Below are positions 24,770 through 36,113 of a stretch of DNA of 64,000 bases, in pieces. The notes beneath the pieces were generated by a model. That model was not told where the DNA came from. It was given only the letters and a program-made list of their open reading frames with translations, and ran no database searches. The stretch lies in NCBI RefSeq assembly GCF_041146395.1, contig NC_090983.1:65169501-65233500 (forward strand), written 5' to 3'. Each line of letters starts with the position of its first letter. Positions within the stretch are counted from its first letter, which is position 1. The DNA comes from Eulemur rufifrons (taxonomy: Eukaryota > Chordata > Mammalia > Primates > Lemuridae). Both the position numbers and the translations under genes were made by a program.

Positions 24770-24797
<28 letters not shown>
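24640..24797 (-). mobile_element. Alu-like monomer with long T-run
   Basis: One arm only: on the minus strand 'CCAGGTACAGTGGCATGCC' to 'CTAGCCTGGGCCACATAGTG'. The plus-strand 3' edge is a T-run of about 27 bases (24771-24797), which on the minus strand is an A-run 5' of the arm. It therefore looks like the right-hand portion of a longer element or a fossil monomer. Confidence 0.7.
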
Positions 24798-24800
<3 letters not shown>

Positions 24801-25416
24801 AAGTGTTCTATGACATAGTACCTTGTATTTGACCTCTTTTGTTTTAATTTTACTATGAGACCCCTTTTGTGAAATAGATTTTTTGGGCAACTTTTTTGCA
24901 AATATTTTATTCTTTCCATGTAGCATTTAATATGTCACAGCTAAAGTTTGGCAGATGCCAGCTAAATTAATTACATGTATCTGGGTAAAAATGTATGTTT
25001 GTGTATTTATAATCTTAGCACTTCACAAATGAACCAAAAATAATCCTACAGTTATCCTTACCAGTTTCTCATGTTTAGTACCATTGTGACATGCTAACAG
25101 TCACTTATTAGGTATTAGTAATTAGTTAAATAAATTGATCATTAAAAATAAGAATTAAGTCAGCATCTATTTCCTAATAACTAGAAACAATTCAAAGTGC
25201 CCAAAAGTAAAATACATGGCTCATATGTTCAAGGAGTTCATAATTTACTTAGGGAGAAAAGGTATACATAAAGTTTCATCTTTTGTGATTTTTAACTCAC
25301 AAAAATTCAGTTCTTTATATTAGGAAAAAATTGGGGATGGAGAAGGAAAGCAATTTCAGTAGGCATCATTCACTCAATGAACTTAAGCTCCAGGCAGGAT
25401 ACATGAGTCAGGTGCT
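24798..25416. other. Unassigned AT-rich intronic sequence
   Basis: Nothing recognisable. No splice-flanked open frame. Confidence 0.5.
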
Positions 25417-26008
25417 GTCTGTTCCTGGGTGGTGAAGGGGATCAGAATATATCACCCCAAAATATGCCCCTTTGGCATATGGATTATTTTGAGCTGAAGG
25501 CAATTAGAATCAACAGATGCAGAAAGAAGCCTTGGAGCTTCCCTTATCTGACTAAAAGCAGAAACTTCTGAGAAATGAGGATTGCCATAAATCCCTTCTC
25601 CAGGGGAATTTTATGACCATGAAGAAGACAGAAAGTCAACACTGAGATGAGTCTGCACAAACAAACATTTCTAAAATAACCTTTATCCTTCATTAGTTTC
25701 CCCATACTATTTACCTTTCCACAACTTACTGACCCTAAAAGTCCCAACCCCTACCCCTTTCCTTTGTCTAGTCATTTCACAATTTATTACCCTTTGTTAA
25801 AATGGTTTATAAGCCTCTGAGTCTAACTGCTTCTTTGGGTTTTTTATTTCTTTTCTGCGAAGCCCCCATGAAATGCAAAAATATTAACATCAATAAAAGA
25901 AACATAAGGATTTTCTCCTGTTATTCCATCTTTTGTCGGTTTAATTCGTAGGTCCCCAGATACAGAACCTGAAAGGGAGAGGAAAAGGATTATTTTTCCC
26001 CTTACAGT
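25417..26008 (+). mobile_element. ERV1-type solo LTR
   Basis: About 590 bases with LTR organisation: a TATA-like GGTTTATAAGCCTCTGAGTC near 25806, a polyadenylation word CAATAAAAG near 25891, then 'TCTTTTGTCGGTTTAATTCG' and a CCTTACAG end typical of gammaretroviral-class mammalian LTRs. I recognise the class but not the subfamily. No internal genes flank it, so it is solo. It is a defective relic with no coding content. Confidence 0.7.
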
Positions 26009-26547
26009 TCCTCTCAGTGTGAGCATCTTACACAAAGTCTGGCTCTCAAGTCTTAATATAAATATTTTTGTATGAATTTTTTATATTATGAGTCCTAAAT
26101 GCCCCCCAGCTATAGGTATCTGGAGCTCAACTACATAAATGATGTCTATTTCAATGCTTGTGATTAAATTGTGTTGGACTTATTGAGAGAGAATAGTTAG
26201 GTGTCCAGTGTGGTACCATGTTAAAGATAATATTTGCTATATTTTAATACGACCTGCTGACTGGAACCTACACCACCACCCCTAACCTAATAAGACAAGC
26301 CTCTACTGTATAGGAGCACAATATGGTTCAGGATAGTTTACATGTCTAAGTATTGCTATTGGTAACCTAAAAATATTTTTTAAAAGTTAGTTTGCAATTA
26401 AAAGGGTTCAAGCAATTAGAAGGATGATGGAACTTGAGCTGGGCCTTGAAGGAAGTAAATATTTTAGCTTAGAATGGCAACGTGAACAAAGGAGAGGATG
26501 TAGGGAAATCTATCCACCTAAAATTTGTTTGAAAATAGTGGGAGGTA
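26009..26547. other. Mostly unassigned; decayed old repeat at the right end
   Basis: The stretch 26400-26530 and its apparent continuation 26961-27035 and 27204-27400 contain 'GAGCTGGGCCTTGAAGGAAG' and 'GAGAGGTGACATGATTAAAA', wording of an ancient mammalian interspersed repeat that I cannot name with certainty. The rest shows nothing recognisable. Confidence 0.4.
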
Positions 26548-26949
26548 GGCCAGGCTTCGTGGCTCACGCCTATAATTCTAGCATTCTGGGAGGTGAGATG
26601 GGAGCATGGCTTGAGGTCAGGATTTTGAGTCCACCTTGAGCAATAGTGAGACCCCCGTCTCTACTAAAAATAGAAAAAATTAGCCAGGTTTGGTGGTATG
26701 TGCCTGTAGTTCCAGCTATTTGGGATGCTGAGACGGGAGGATCATTTGAGCCCAGGAGTTTGAAGTTGCAGTGAGCTATGATCACGCCACTGTACTACAC
26801 TCTAGCCCGGGCGATAGAGTGAGACTCTGTAAGGAAAAAAAGAGAGAGAGACAGGAGAGAGAGGAAGAAGAAAGTAAAGAAACAGAGAGAGAAAGGGAGG
26901 GAGGAAAAGAAAGCGGAAGGGGAAGGGGAAGGAGAAGGAGAAGGAAAGG
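26548..26949 (+). mobile_element. Alu whose tail has become a GA-rich microsatellite
   Basis: Alu body from GGCCAGGCTTCGTGGCTCAC to about 26832, followed by roughly 115 bases of purine-only sequence (AGAG, GGGA, GGAAGGGGAAGG types). The flanking duplication AAATAGTGGGAGGTA (26533-26547) / AAATAGTGGGAGATA (26950-26964), 15 bases with one difference, lies outside the purine tract, proving the tract grew from the original A-tail. Confidence 0.93.
26836..26949. repeat. Homopurine GA-rich tract
   Basis: An almost continuous run of A and G with shifting period (GA, GGAA, GGGGAA, GGAGAA). Such mirror-rich homopurine DNA can form triplex structures and is usually length-variable. It derives from the preceding Alu's tail. 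Confidence 0.95.
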
Positions 26950-27052
26950 AAATAGTGGGAGATAAAGTTAGAAAGGGGAATTTGTATTAATTAATAGATT
27001 TAAGTAGAGAGGTGACATGATTAAAAAGTTGTTTTAGAAAGATAGGTTTGGA

Positions 27053-27186
27053 CAGGTACAATGCACACTATCTGGGTGATGGGCACACTTACAACTTTGA
27101 CTCAAACTGTACAAAAGCAATTTATGTAACCAAAACGTTTGTACACCCGTAATACTCTGAAATAAAATAAAATTTAAAAAAAGAAA
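27053..27186 (+). mobile_element. 5'-truncated L1 3' end with perfect 17-bp duplication
   Basis: 134 bases ending in an A-rich tail, containing 'GGGTGATGGGCACACTTAC', 'TATGTAACCAAAACGTTTG' and 'ACACCCGTAATACTCTGAAA', the 3' terminus of lemur-active L1s. AGAAAGATAGGTTTGGA is repeated exactly at 27036-27052 and 27187-27203. It is a young insertion into an older repeat. Confidence 0.95.
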
Positions 27187-27203
27187 AGAAAGATAGGTTT
27201 GGA

Positions 27204-28069
27204 AGAAATCTGTTGAATGTTTTATATAATAAGAAGAGGCTATTTAAAGAAAGACCATTGATTTATTGAATAAATTACAATGACAGGTGGTAATGACTAG
27301 ACTAATAGCAATGTGAATGGGCAGAAGGATAAATATGAGGGACATAATAATTTAAAGTAATGGGATTGGCTGATTTGGGGAGGTAGGAGATTGTATTACC
27401 TGACATTCAAGTTTGTTTTATACAATCATAATAATAATTTGATGTAGCTGAACACTTATTTCCTTTTTTCAGATGATTAAAATGAGAACTGGAACTATTG
27501 GTTGTGGCTTACCACTTGCCAGCGGTTAGGCATTCTTTCTAATACATCATACAGTTTCATGATGAGTTAGTTAGCTTAAGACAAACTCTCATCTGTTTTG
27601 TAAACCCTTCTACTTCCCTCCTGGTATATCACATTATATATAGATGAATAATCACACCCACCTAGCCTAATCTTTTTCATTTGCATTTGTGTTTATTGCT
27701 CTGTATATGTGTGTGTGTGTTTATACCATTGCGAAATATAATCGGTTTCTGAAAACCACTGGCGATAGGAGGCAGCGTGTTGTAAATGTGTTACAGACGT
27801 ACCATACTTGTTATGGATCCCTGAGTATAGCCTTTTGTGACTCCATGATTTTGCATATGATGTTCCCTGTTTGCAGTTCTTGTTTTCTCCCTTTTTGCTT
27901 GGTAAAATTCTCTTATTTTCTAATACTCTTCACTTTTGTGAAATCTTCCGAACCTTCTACCTCTCTGCAGGGTTATCTGATTCTTCCCCAGTAGTTCTGT
28001 GTGCTAATGGTAGAGCATGTGGTTGTTTGTATAGCTTCCTTGCTTCCTTCTTTCCGTTCCTCCTTCTGT
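27204..28069. other. Unassigned intronic sequence
   Basis: The left part seems to continue the old repeat interrupted by the L1 end. The rest has no clear identity. The frame at 27689-27994 contains a GT microsatellite start and shows no protein similarity known to me. Confidence 0.4.
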
Positions 28070-28555
28070 TATAAATAATGCTTCAGTTAACATTTTTATG
28101 CATAATGCTTTCATTTGTTGTTGTTTGGCATTATTTTCATAGAATTCCGAAGAATGTAATTACTGGGTCAAGAGCTGGAAGTACTTTATGGCTCTTGATA
28201 TATGTATTGCCAACTTGGCTTTTGAAAGGATTTTATGCATTTATATCTCACAGCAATGTATAGCCGTATCTATTTTACCACATTTTCATTGGATTGATTA
28301 TTTTCATCATTTTTAATGCTTGCCAATTCCATTGCAAAAAAAATTGTATCTTATTTAATTTGCATTTCTATGACTAGAGTGAGTACTTTTCAGTTTCTTA
28401 ACCTGTTGTATTTCTATTTCTCTTTTGTGATTTATCTTTCACATTTGCCTGTTACTGCACTGGGATTTTAATATATTTATTATTAGCTACTTGTAAATTG
28501 TTTTAAGTATTAATGATATTATACTTTTATTATATTTACAATAGTCATGTTTGTT
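28070..28555 (-). mobile_element. Old L1 3'UTR fragment
   Basis: The reverse strand matches the 3' untranslated wording of mammalian L1M elements, for example 'AATTACTGGGTCAAGAGC', 'TATTGCCAACTTGGC' and 'CATTTTCATTGGATTG'. Heavily diverged; the Alu at 28556 interrupts it, and 28915-29060 may continue it. Confidence 0.55.
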
Positions 28556-28901
28556 TTTTTGTTTTTTTGTTTTTTTTGAGACAGAGTCTCACTCTGTTGC
28601 CCAGGCTAGAGTGAGTGCCGTGGCGTCAGCCTAGCTCACAGCAACCTCAAACTCCTGAGCTCAAGCGATCCTCCTGTCTCAGCCTCCCGAGTAGCTGGGA
28701 CTACAGGCATGCAGCACCATGCCTGGCTGGCTAATTTTTTTTATATATATTTTTAGCTGTCCATATCATTTCTTTCTATTTTTAGTAGAGATGGAGTCTC
28801 GCTCTTGCTCAGGCTGGTCTTGAACTCCTGAGCTCAAACGATCCGCCCACCTCAGCCTCCCAGAGTGCTAGGATTACAGGCGTGAGCCACCACGCCCGGC
28901 C
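28556..28901 (-). mobile_element. Strepsirrhine Alu, full length
   Basis: TTTTTTTTGAGACAGAGTC to ACCACGCCCGGCC with the lemur linker in reverse (ATTTTTAGCTGTCCATATC). A duplicated GGCTGGCT near 28725 is a small private change. The flanking match CAATAGT on both sides is short. CpG-rich and young. Confidence 0.95.
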
Positions 28902-29404
28902 TCCAATAGTTGTTTTGCTTTTTAACATTTTATATGTAGAGAAATATAATACATTAACTTGTCAATTCTTTAGATTTTTAAATAATTTTTTTCCATTTTT
29001 AAGTTTAAAAATCCCCTCCTCGCCAAAGTTTTTGTGGTTATTTCTCATATTATTTTATTTTATTTTTTGACATTTAATTCTTCTGCTACTAAAACTGTCC
29101 TTTTATGTCCATGTTAAGGCCCAACTTTCCATCTATACTTATCTATATCACATTTCTGTGTTATATTGTATATGCTAAAATCTCTATTATAGGGAATGTT
29201 GAACTAAAAACTAAAGGTCAGCTTTTTTTTAAAGCATTATCTTTTTTTGTTGTAGTTTTGTTTCAACCTCTTGTGATAGAAATCTTTCTAAAAAATATTA
29301 ATTTTACTAAATATGCTGAGAATACTAAAAATACATTTTCCTTGATGAGGCAGGGGTATCATCCTGGTAAGAAATTCTGTTACCTTTTAGATGCCTGAAT
29401 TAAA
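28902..29404. other. Unassigned or decayed L1 sequence
   Basis: AT-rich. It may include continuation of the old minus-strand L1. No exon supported. Confidence 0.4.
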
Positions 29405-29414
29405 ACTATTTGAA

Positions 29415-29498
29415 TATCAAAATGTCATATTGCACCCCACAAATAAATACAATTATGTGTTATGTGTCAATTAAAAATAAAAAATAAGAAAGGAAAAT
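29415..29498 (+). mobile_element. Short L1MA-like 3' end
   Basis: 'ATTGCACCCCACAAATAAAT' and 'TGTGTCAATTAAAAATAAAA' are the 3' end of L1MA/L1MB-type elements. A near-duplication, AAACTATTTGA before and AAAGCTATTTGA after, marks the insertion. Confidence 0.7.
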
Positions 29499-29596
29499 AA
29501 AAGCTATTTGAGAGTAGAATTTGGAATTTTAAAAAATAAATTCTCATATCATCTTATATATTTGTGTCACTTGCTTATGATAAAAGTGAATATGCA

Positions 29597-29882
<286 letters not shown>

Positions 29883-30027
29883 GTGTATATGCAGCTCTAC
29901 AACTCGCCAGTTATTCTTTCTTACAATTAATCATATTCATTGTCCTTTGACTTTTTAAAAATCAAATGTGTATTTTTCACAGAAAAGTTTTTATAAATAC
30001 AGAAAAGTATTAAGATAAGAATTTCAG

Positions 30028-30193
30028 GGCCCCACACAGTGGCTCATGCCTGTTATCTTAGCACTTTGGGAGGCCAATGGGGGAGGATCACTTGAGGCCA
30101 GGAGTTTCAAGTTATAATAAGCTACGATTGTGCCATTGCACTCTGCCCTGGGCGACAGGGCAAGACCCTATCTCAAAAAAAGAAAAAAAAAAA
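30028..30193 (+). mobile_element. Alu monomer (FLAM_C-like)
   Basis: A single arm, GGCCCCACACAGTGGCTCATG through 'CATTGCACTCTGCCCTGGGC' to an A-rich tail. It keeps the right-arm-type B region but has no second arm. Confidence 0.85.
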
Positions 30194-31060
30194 TTAAAAT
30201 GTCCAGAATTTTATTAGTCATAGGCTACTATACACATTAATAGTTTCTTTTATGTTGAAGTATATTTACTGAAATGAAAGTGTTCTTTAATGAAACAGTA
30301 GGTTAGTGTCATGAACCTCTTCCTGCGAAAGGTGAAAATGAGGGGAGTGGGCATGGAGAGAAATGCTTTTGTGGTAATGTCTAAGAAAGAACCAAAATAA
30401 TCCATTGGATTAAATGACAAGGACATTGGTGACTTTGGCATTAATAGTTTCAGTGGAGTAGTTTGGACTAAAGCTAAAAGTAATAGAAACATAAAGTTTA
30501 GACAGCTTTTTTTTTTTTTTTTTTTTTTTTCTTGGTAAGGGGGAAGAAAAGAAAATGGGTAGTTTCTGGGAAGGAAATGTGGGCTTGAAGATGATTTTCT
30601 TATAATCAGAATGAAGATACAGGGGCAGAAGATATAAATCAAAGATTCTCTAAAAAGTGGTAAGAAATGAGTTTCAGACCCGTGTTACACTGACTGGCAT
30701 TAACTGGAAAGAGGGGTACCCTTTCACTGTAACTAGAGGGAATGAGAAAATGTGGATGTGCATGGTGGTGAAATTGGAGCTTCAATGGAAAGAAATTTTA
30801 GAGTTTAGTGTCCAGATATGAGAGATTCTTCAATCAGAAATGACTCTGTTACATTTTGAAAAAAAAAGTTTTAATTTCCAGTTTTAAAATGTAAATATGT
30901 TTTGTTTTTTTTCTTTTTTACCAGATAGCAGTTGTTATGTAGTTTTGCATTTTATGTTTTTCATTTTATTAGTTCTTTTTATAATCATTTGGATTATATC
31001 ATGGGCATTTTTTCATGTCCATATTTTTAAATAGCATATCATAATTTATTCAACTACCCA
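30194..31060. other. Unassigned intronic sequence
   Basis: Contains a T-run at about 30508-30530. The minus-strand 130-codon frame across 30250-30642 runs through it and encodes a lysine run, so it is not a gene. The segment 30940-31060 resembles decayed L1 3'UTR. Confidence 0.45.
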
Positions 31061-31061
31061 A

Positions 31062-31195
31062 TTTTATGACATTTTTTATTACTATATATTATCATATAAT
31101 ATGTATTATATTATTATATAATATATTATATCATTGTATAATATATATTATTATATTACTATATATTATTCCATTATGGAATAATATAACATCAA
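31062..31195. repeat. AT-only palindromic repeat
   Basis: About 130 bases almost purely of A and T in ATATTAT-type units. It ends in a perfect hairpin: arms TATATTATTCCA (31162-31173) and TGGAATAATATA (31177-31188) around the 3-base loop TTA. Prone to slippage and cruciform formation. Confidence 0.9.
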
Positions 31196-31449
31196 ACATC
31201 TCTAGGCTTTTTGTATATTCCAGTTTATTTCCTTAGTATTCATTCTTAGAGATTGAATTCCTGGATCAAAGGACATGAATAGTTTATGTATATGCAATGG
31301 TATTCTGGAAAATATTAATAACTGGTTTGTATATGTGGCAAAGGGACACTTATACAAACTTGTAGTGTGTACTTTTTCCCTTGTGTAAATACCTCCGCCA
31401 TGGCCCCTTTCAATCCAACAATCTAATGCTATGGAACAGAGTTGGGAAG

Positions 31450-31705
31450 TGCAGTTGTACAATTATTATATACAATAGATGTAAATAACCTCCACAACAT
31501 AGATAATAATAAAATGTAGTAAAATAATTAGGAAGTGATGAGTTTCAAGTGTTTGTTACCTTACTTTTAATATAATTTATTGTAAGTTTACATAATTTGA
31601 TTAATAATGATTGTGCTTAACAACTGGGTTGCAAAATCCCTGAAAATTTAATAGTGGACTCTTATGACCCCTGCTATGAGCAAATTCCAGCACACCACTG
31701 CTAGA
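31450..31705 (+). repeat. Unclassified dispersed repeat, copy 2 of 2
   Basis: Partner of 4075-4310, with the same order of shared words and the same strand. This copy adds 'GTTTCAAGTGTTTGTTACC', poorly kept in the other. The right portion GGACTCTTATGACC has only a weak counterpart (GACTTTCATGAGC) in copy 1. Confidence 0.7.
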
Positions 31706-32010
31706 TTATCTTTTCTTTTCTCCTCTTCTTCCTTCCACCTTCCCCTTTCTTATTCCCATTTCTGATTTGTATGGTGGAATTTTTTATCCCCAGATTGTTA
31801 CTTCCATTATGGAAGAAATATGTGTACGGAAGACCAATGTATCATTTTTTTCAATTATAACTCTTATAACAGGTTTGTCTTGCTTTGATACTCGAATCTT
31901 TACCTTAGATGGAATCTATTTAAGTGAAAGAAGTGAAGTTTGGATTCCTAGCTTTATTTTTTTTCCCAGAGACTCTTCAGTTTTCCCCCAAACGCTGAGT
32001 AATTCATACA

Positions 32011-32138
32011 ATTTTTTTTTTCCATATGAGATCTTGCCACGTTGCCCAGACTGGTCTCAAACTCCAGGACTCAAGTGATCCTCCCACCTCAGCCTCCCAA
32101 CTAGGTAGGACTACAGGCCTATGCCACTGCGCCCAGCT
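32011..32138 (-). mobile_element. Alu monomer, minus strand
   Basis: From TTTTTTTTTCCATATGAGATC to CTGCGCCCAGC. A single arm ('GTTGCCCAGACTGGTCTC' to 'ACTACAGGCCTATGCC'). First of the uninterrupted series of minus-strand Alu copies extending to the end of the window. Confidence 0.82.
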
Positions 32139-32139
32139 T

Positions 32140-32560
32140 GTGCTGACTATTGATTCAATTATTCCAGTCTTACTGTTTCTAATAATTTTTTGATTATCTA
32201 AGGTTTTCTAGATACATAATCATATATTATGCAAATAAAGATAATTTTGTTGCCTGCTTTCAGTATCTGTGACTTTATTCTCCTCTGTAAAGAATAAAAT
32301 TAACTTGGCTAGTATTTAGCACATTGTTAATATTGGGCACCATTATCTTTTTTCTGACTTTGGAAATGATTCTAATAGTTCATCTTCATCTATGATACTG
32401 CCTTTTGGTTGGTTATATGTATTCTAAAAGATCATGTTAAACAAGTATTCAACTATTTCTATTAAGACTTTTTAAATCAGGAAAAGAAGTTGAATTGTAT
32501 TAAATATGTGGGCAACACGATAATGCTTGATGGACTTCTCCATTTACTTCAGTGTTGTTT
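32140..32560 (-). mobile_element. Old L1 ORF2 fragment
   Basis: 'TTGATTATCTAAGGTTTTCT' then 'GATACATAATCATATATTATG' (key core only) and 'GCAAATAAAGATAATTTTGT' follow the reverse complement of L1 ORF2 in the reverse-transcriptase-distal region. No open frame remains. Confidence 0.65.
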
Positions 32561-33239
32561 AAGGTTTTTGTTTGTTTTTTGTTTTGTGATTTGTGCTAGA
32601 GGTTTAGATGTTGATGGTTTTAAGTATTTGGAGTAAGTGGCAAGGTGAACTGGTCAACAGGTAGGGTAGTATAATTTGGATATATTTTCCCCAAATCTGT
32701 TGAGATCCTTCCCTTGGGGGCTCCTCTGATCCTGTGTATGAGGGTTGACTGCTGATTTTAGCAGTTTCCCTGCTTTGGGGAGAGCCTGGCACACCTGAGG
32801 TTGGGGGTGGAACTAGGGAGAGAATGGAGAGAATAGAATACTGTGGATTATGAGTTTTGTATGGTGAGTTGGAGCTTATGTCTGCTTATGTCTGCTTGGT
32901 CAAATTTGATCATCATGACCTTCAAAGCTGGCTCCTTCTCAGTCCTAAAAAATGAAAATGATAAGGCCAGAAGGGAGCCCTTGTTTTTTCTGCTATATGA
33001 ACATGAGTCCCAAGCTTTGTGATCCTCACTTCTCTTATAGGCCTTCCATGTCCCTAAGTTATGGGTTAGGACATTTCAGAAGATTCTACCTTGCACTCTT
33101 AGGGCATATGCATATGGAGTAAAAGTCTTATTATAGTATTGGTAGTTTTTCTGGTTTCTTTAATGATCACGAGTTTTGGTCATTTTTGTCCTGTTTCATG
33201 GATTTTGGGAAGGCATGATATGAGTGGATGTTATTCTGA
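32561..33239. other. Unassigned intronic sequence
   Basis: Unique sequence of moderate GC. Contains a small direct repeat TATGTCTGCT at about 32876-32896. No exon supported. Confidence 0.45.
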
Positions 33240-33537
<298 letters not shown>

Positions 33538-35479
33538 TTATGCAGATTTGTAAGGCTCTTCTCACGTATCCACAAAATGCCACTCTGATGAGATTATACC
33601 ATTTGATACTCATGCAACTAGACTTTGAGAATGTTTTTGTCATTGTTTTCTTAACAATGAGAATAATATTTTAATTTGTATATTCTTGATTGTTATAGAT
33701 AATCATATATTACTAAATTTATTGGGTAATTGTATTTGTTTCTGAATTGTTCAGAAGGAATAGTTTTGGTAAGATTTTTGGAGGGATGTGATCATAATTA
33801 TCTTAAAGAAAGATTTTTCTTGATCACCAAAAAAGCTGGTCTCATTATAATGTATGGCTTATTATTTACATATGTTCAGCAAAAATGTTAATTAACTGTA
33901 TAGGCCTCTTTGAGTTTTGCATATCTAGAGCCTACACACTATTGCACAACTACTCAAGTTGCAAAATTAATATTGTAACTTTTCATAAGGAATCTCAGCT
34001 AGGACATTTAAAAACCACAGTTGTTTGCTCTCCCTAGCGTGGGAAAGCAAGACCAGGACTCTCTACCAGATTTCACCTTACAACAGTACCTTTAAATATC
34101 CCTGGGATTTCCTAAGATTCCTGGCCTGCCAGAAAGTGACCTTCCTTATCACCTGTAAAGCTGAGCCTCTTTAAGCCAGAGACCAGGCTAGTTTTCCTGG
34201 GAGGGCTTATAAAGTCAACATTAGTTCCTTCAAAATAGCCTGTTATACCTGTTTAAATGAGCATTGTTCTCAAATATGACACTCTAGGTAAAACTTCTGT
34301 TGCCCAATAGATTTGTTTTAATTATGTCCTGGTAAAAAGGAGAACAGATTCTTACTGAATCTATGCAGATATTTCTATTGCCATGAAAAGTAAGGAGATT
34401 TTTTTTAAAAACCTGAATTCTGAGGAATAGTGAAAATCAGTATTTTTTAAAGTTTTATTTTGGCTTACAGAAGCAGAGTTTACTAAATTGTTGTGGTTAT
34501 GGAAAAGGTTAAATGTCTCTTTTATTTTGACACTTTTCCCATGCAACTCTTACAAGAGTAACATACCAAACAAACCTAATTCTGGCAGCTCTATTTTTAT
34601 GAGGTGAAAGGATAAATCTTTTTAATTTTTTTTTAGACACTCTGGGAAATCTCAAAGATAATTTAGTGTAAAATATGTAGTACATTATGAAAGTTTTATT
34701 TTTTCTATATTTAGGATCTGATTAGGGGAATGCAAAAAGAGAGTTGTTAGAAGATATTTAGGACTTAAGATAGAATCATGGGTGCTTAAAAGCAATCCCT
34801 GGTTATCTATTTAATCAAAGTAGCACTAAAAATACACATAGAAGATTAACACCTTAGCTGTTTTGTAAGTGAGGAGGAATCTTTATCTTTTTTTTTTTTT
34901 TCTTGCTTTATGTAGTCAAGGACATAATGAAATCAACGTAAAGCACAGAAAATTATTTTGGTAGGACCCAGAATTTCTGTACATTATACAGAAGGTATAA
35001 AATAGCCTAATAGCTTTCCATATATGAAGTCATTAGTCAGTATCCTAAATAAACAAGCCCATCAATGTTGAATGAAATTTTCTAAAATTTAAAATGTTTC
35101 ATAGCTTCTTTTCAGAGTTGGCTGTTATAAAATTAAGGCAAATAAAATTCACTTTCCAGGTTAGGTCCTTCATTCTTATCTTTCATATTCTAGAACAGAC
35201 AGACATTTTACTTTAGGTCAGTGGTTCTCTCTAAGAGGATCTGTGAGGTCACAACTCTATAAACCCATATAAAATAAAAACTCTTTTGGAGTCTTCAGTA
35301 AGTCCTAGGAGTGTAAAGAGGTCAGGAGACAAAAAAAAACCCAAGAATCCTTCCTTTAGAACAATACTACTCTTTTTCTTTAAAAATTAAATGCACATAC
35401 CCAGTTATACTTCTTTGTCACTTTTGCTCCTGGGTATAGTCTCAACCACTCATATTAATTGTAACTTTTAGCCAAAGTA
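33538..35479. other. Intronic sequence with a possible decayed LTR
   Basis: Mostly unassigned. The more GC-rich part at about 34015-34330 reads like an old LTR ('CACCTGTAAAGCTGAGCC', 'GGGAGGGCTTATAAAG'), but ends and family are not clear. A T-run lies at about 34891-34903. No exon. Confidence 0.4.
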
Positions 35480-35490
35480 ACTAATTTCTG

Positions 35491-35842
35491 GGTTTTTGTT
35501 TGTTTGTTTGTTTTTTGAGACAGAGTCTCACTCTGTTGCCCAGGCTATAGTGCTGTAGACTCAGCCTAGCTCACAGCAACCTCAAACTCCTGGGCTTAAG
35601 CAATCCTTCTGCCTCAGCCTCCCTAGTAGCTGAGACTACAGGTATGTGCCACCATGCCCAGATAATTTTTTAAATATATATGTATATATATTTTTTAATT
35701 GTCCAGCTAATTTCTTTCTATTTTTTTAGTAGAAACAGGGTCTCGCTCTTGCTCAGGCTGGTCTCGAATTCCTGAGACTATCCTCCTGTCTCGGCCTCCC
35801 AGAGTGCTAGGATTACAGGCGTGAGCCACCGCGCCCGGCCCC
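35491..35842 (-). mobile_element. Strepsirrhine Alu with 11-bp duplication
   Basis: GTTTGTTTG-rich tail, then GAGACAGAGTCTCACTC to CCGCGCCCGGCCCC. ACTAATTTCTG occurs at 35480-35490 and 35843-35853. The linker contains an expanded TATATATGTATATATAT stretch and the second arm has lost a few bases. Confidence 0.94.
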
Positions 35843-35969
35843 ACTAATTTCTGTTTTACAGAGAAAAGTTGGAGGTGGATAATTGAGAACTGTGTCATTT
35901 TAGCAGACTAGCAAGAGCTAATAAACCTACACAACACAATTTTTATAGCCACTCATTTCTTTTACACCT

Positions 35970-36113
35970 TTTTTTTGTGAGCGTGATGGTCTCACTTTGT
36001 GGCCCAGGCCAGAGTACAGTGGCGTCAATCATAGTTCACTGCAACCTCAAACCATCCTCCCACTTTGGCCTCCCAAAGTGCCAGGATTACAGGCATGAGC
36101 CACTACACTGGTC
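35970..36113 (-). mobile_element. Alu monomer with internal deletion
   Basis: T-run, then 'TGGTCTCACTTTGTGGCCC' and 'CAATCATAGTTCACTGC', jumping from 'AACCTCAAAC' to 'CATCCTCCCAC', so a segment is lost. Ends at CACTGGTC. An old single-arm copy. Confidence 0.8.

Noticed and set aside
24771..24797. Long T-run as a possible poly(T) terminator or processed pseudogene tail
   Set aside because: It adjoins an Alu-like monomer and is explained by the Alu internal A-rich region.
30250..30642. 130-codon minus-strand frame
   Set aside because: Runs through a long T/A tract giving a lysine run; no domain, no splice context.
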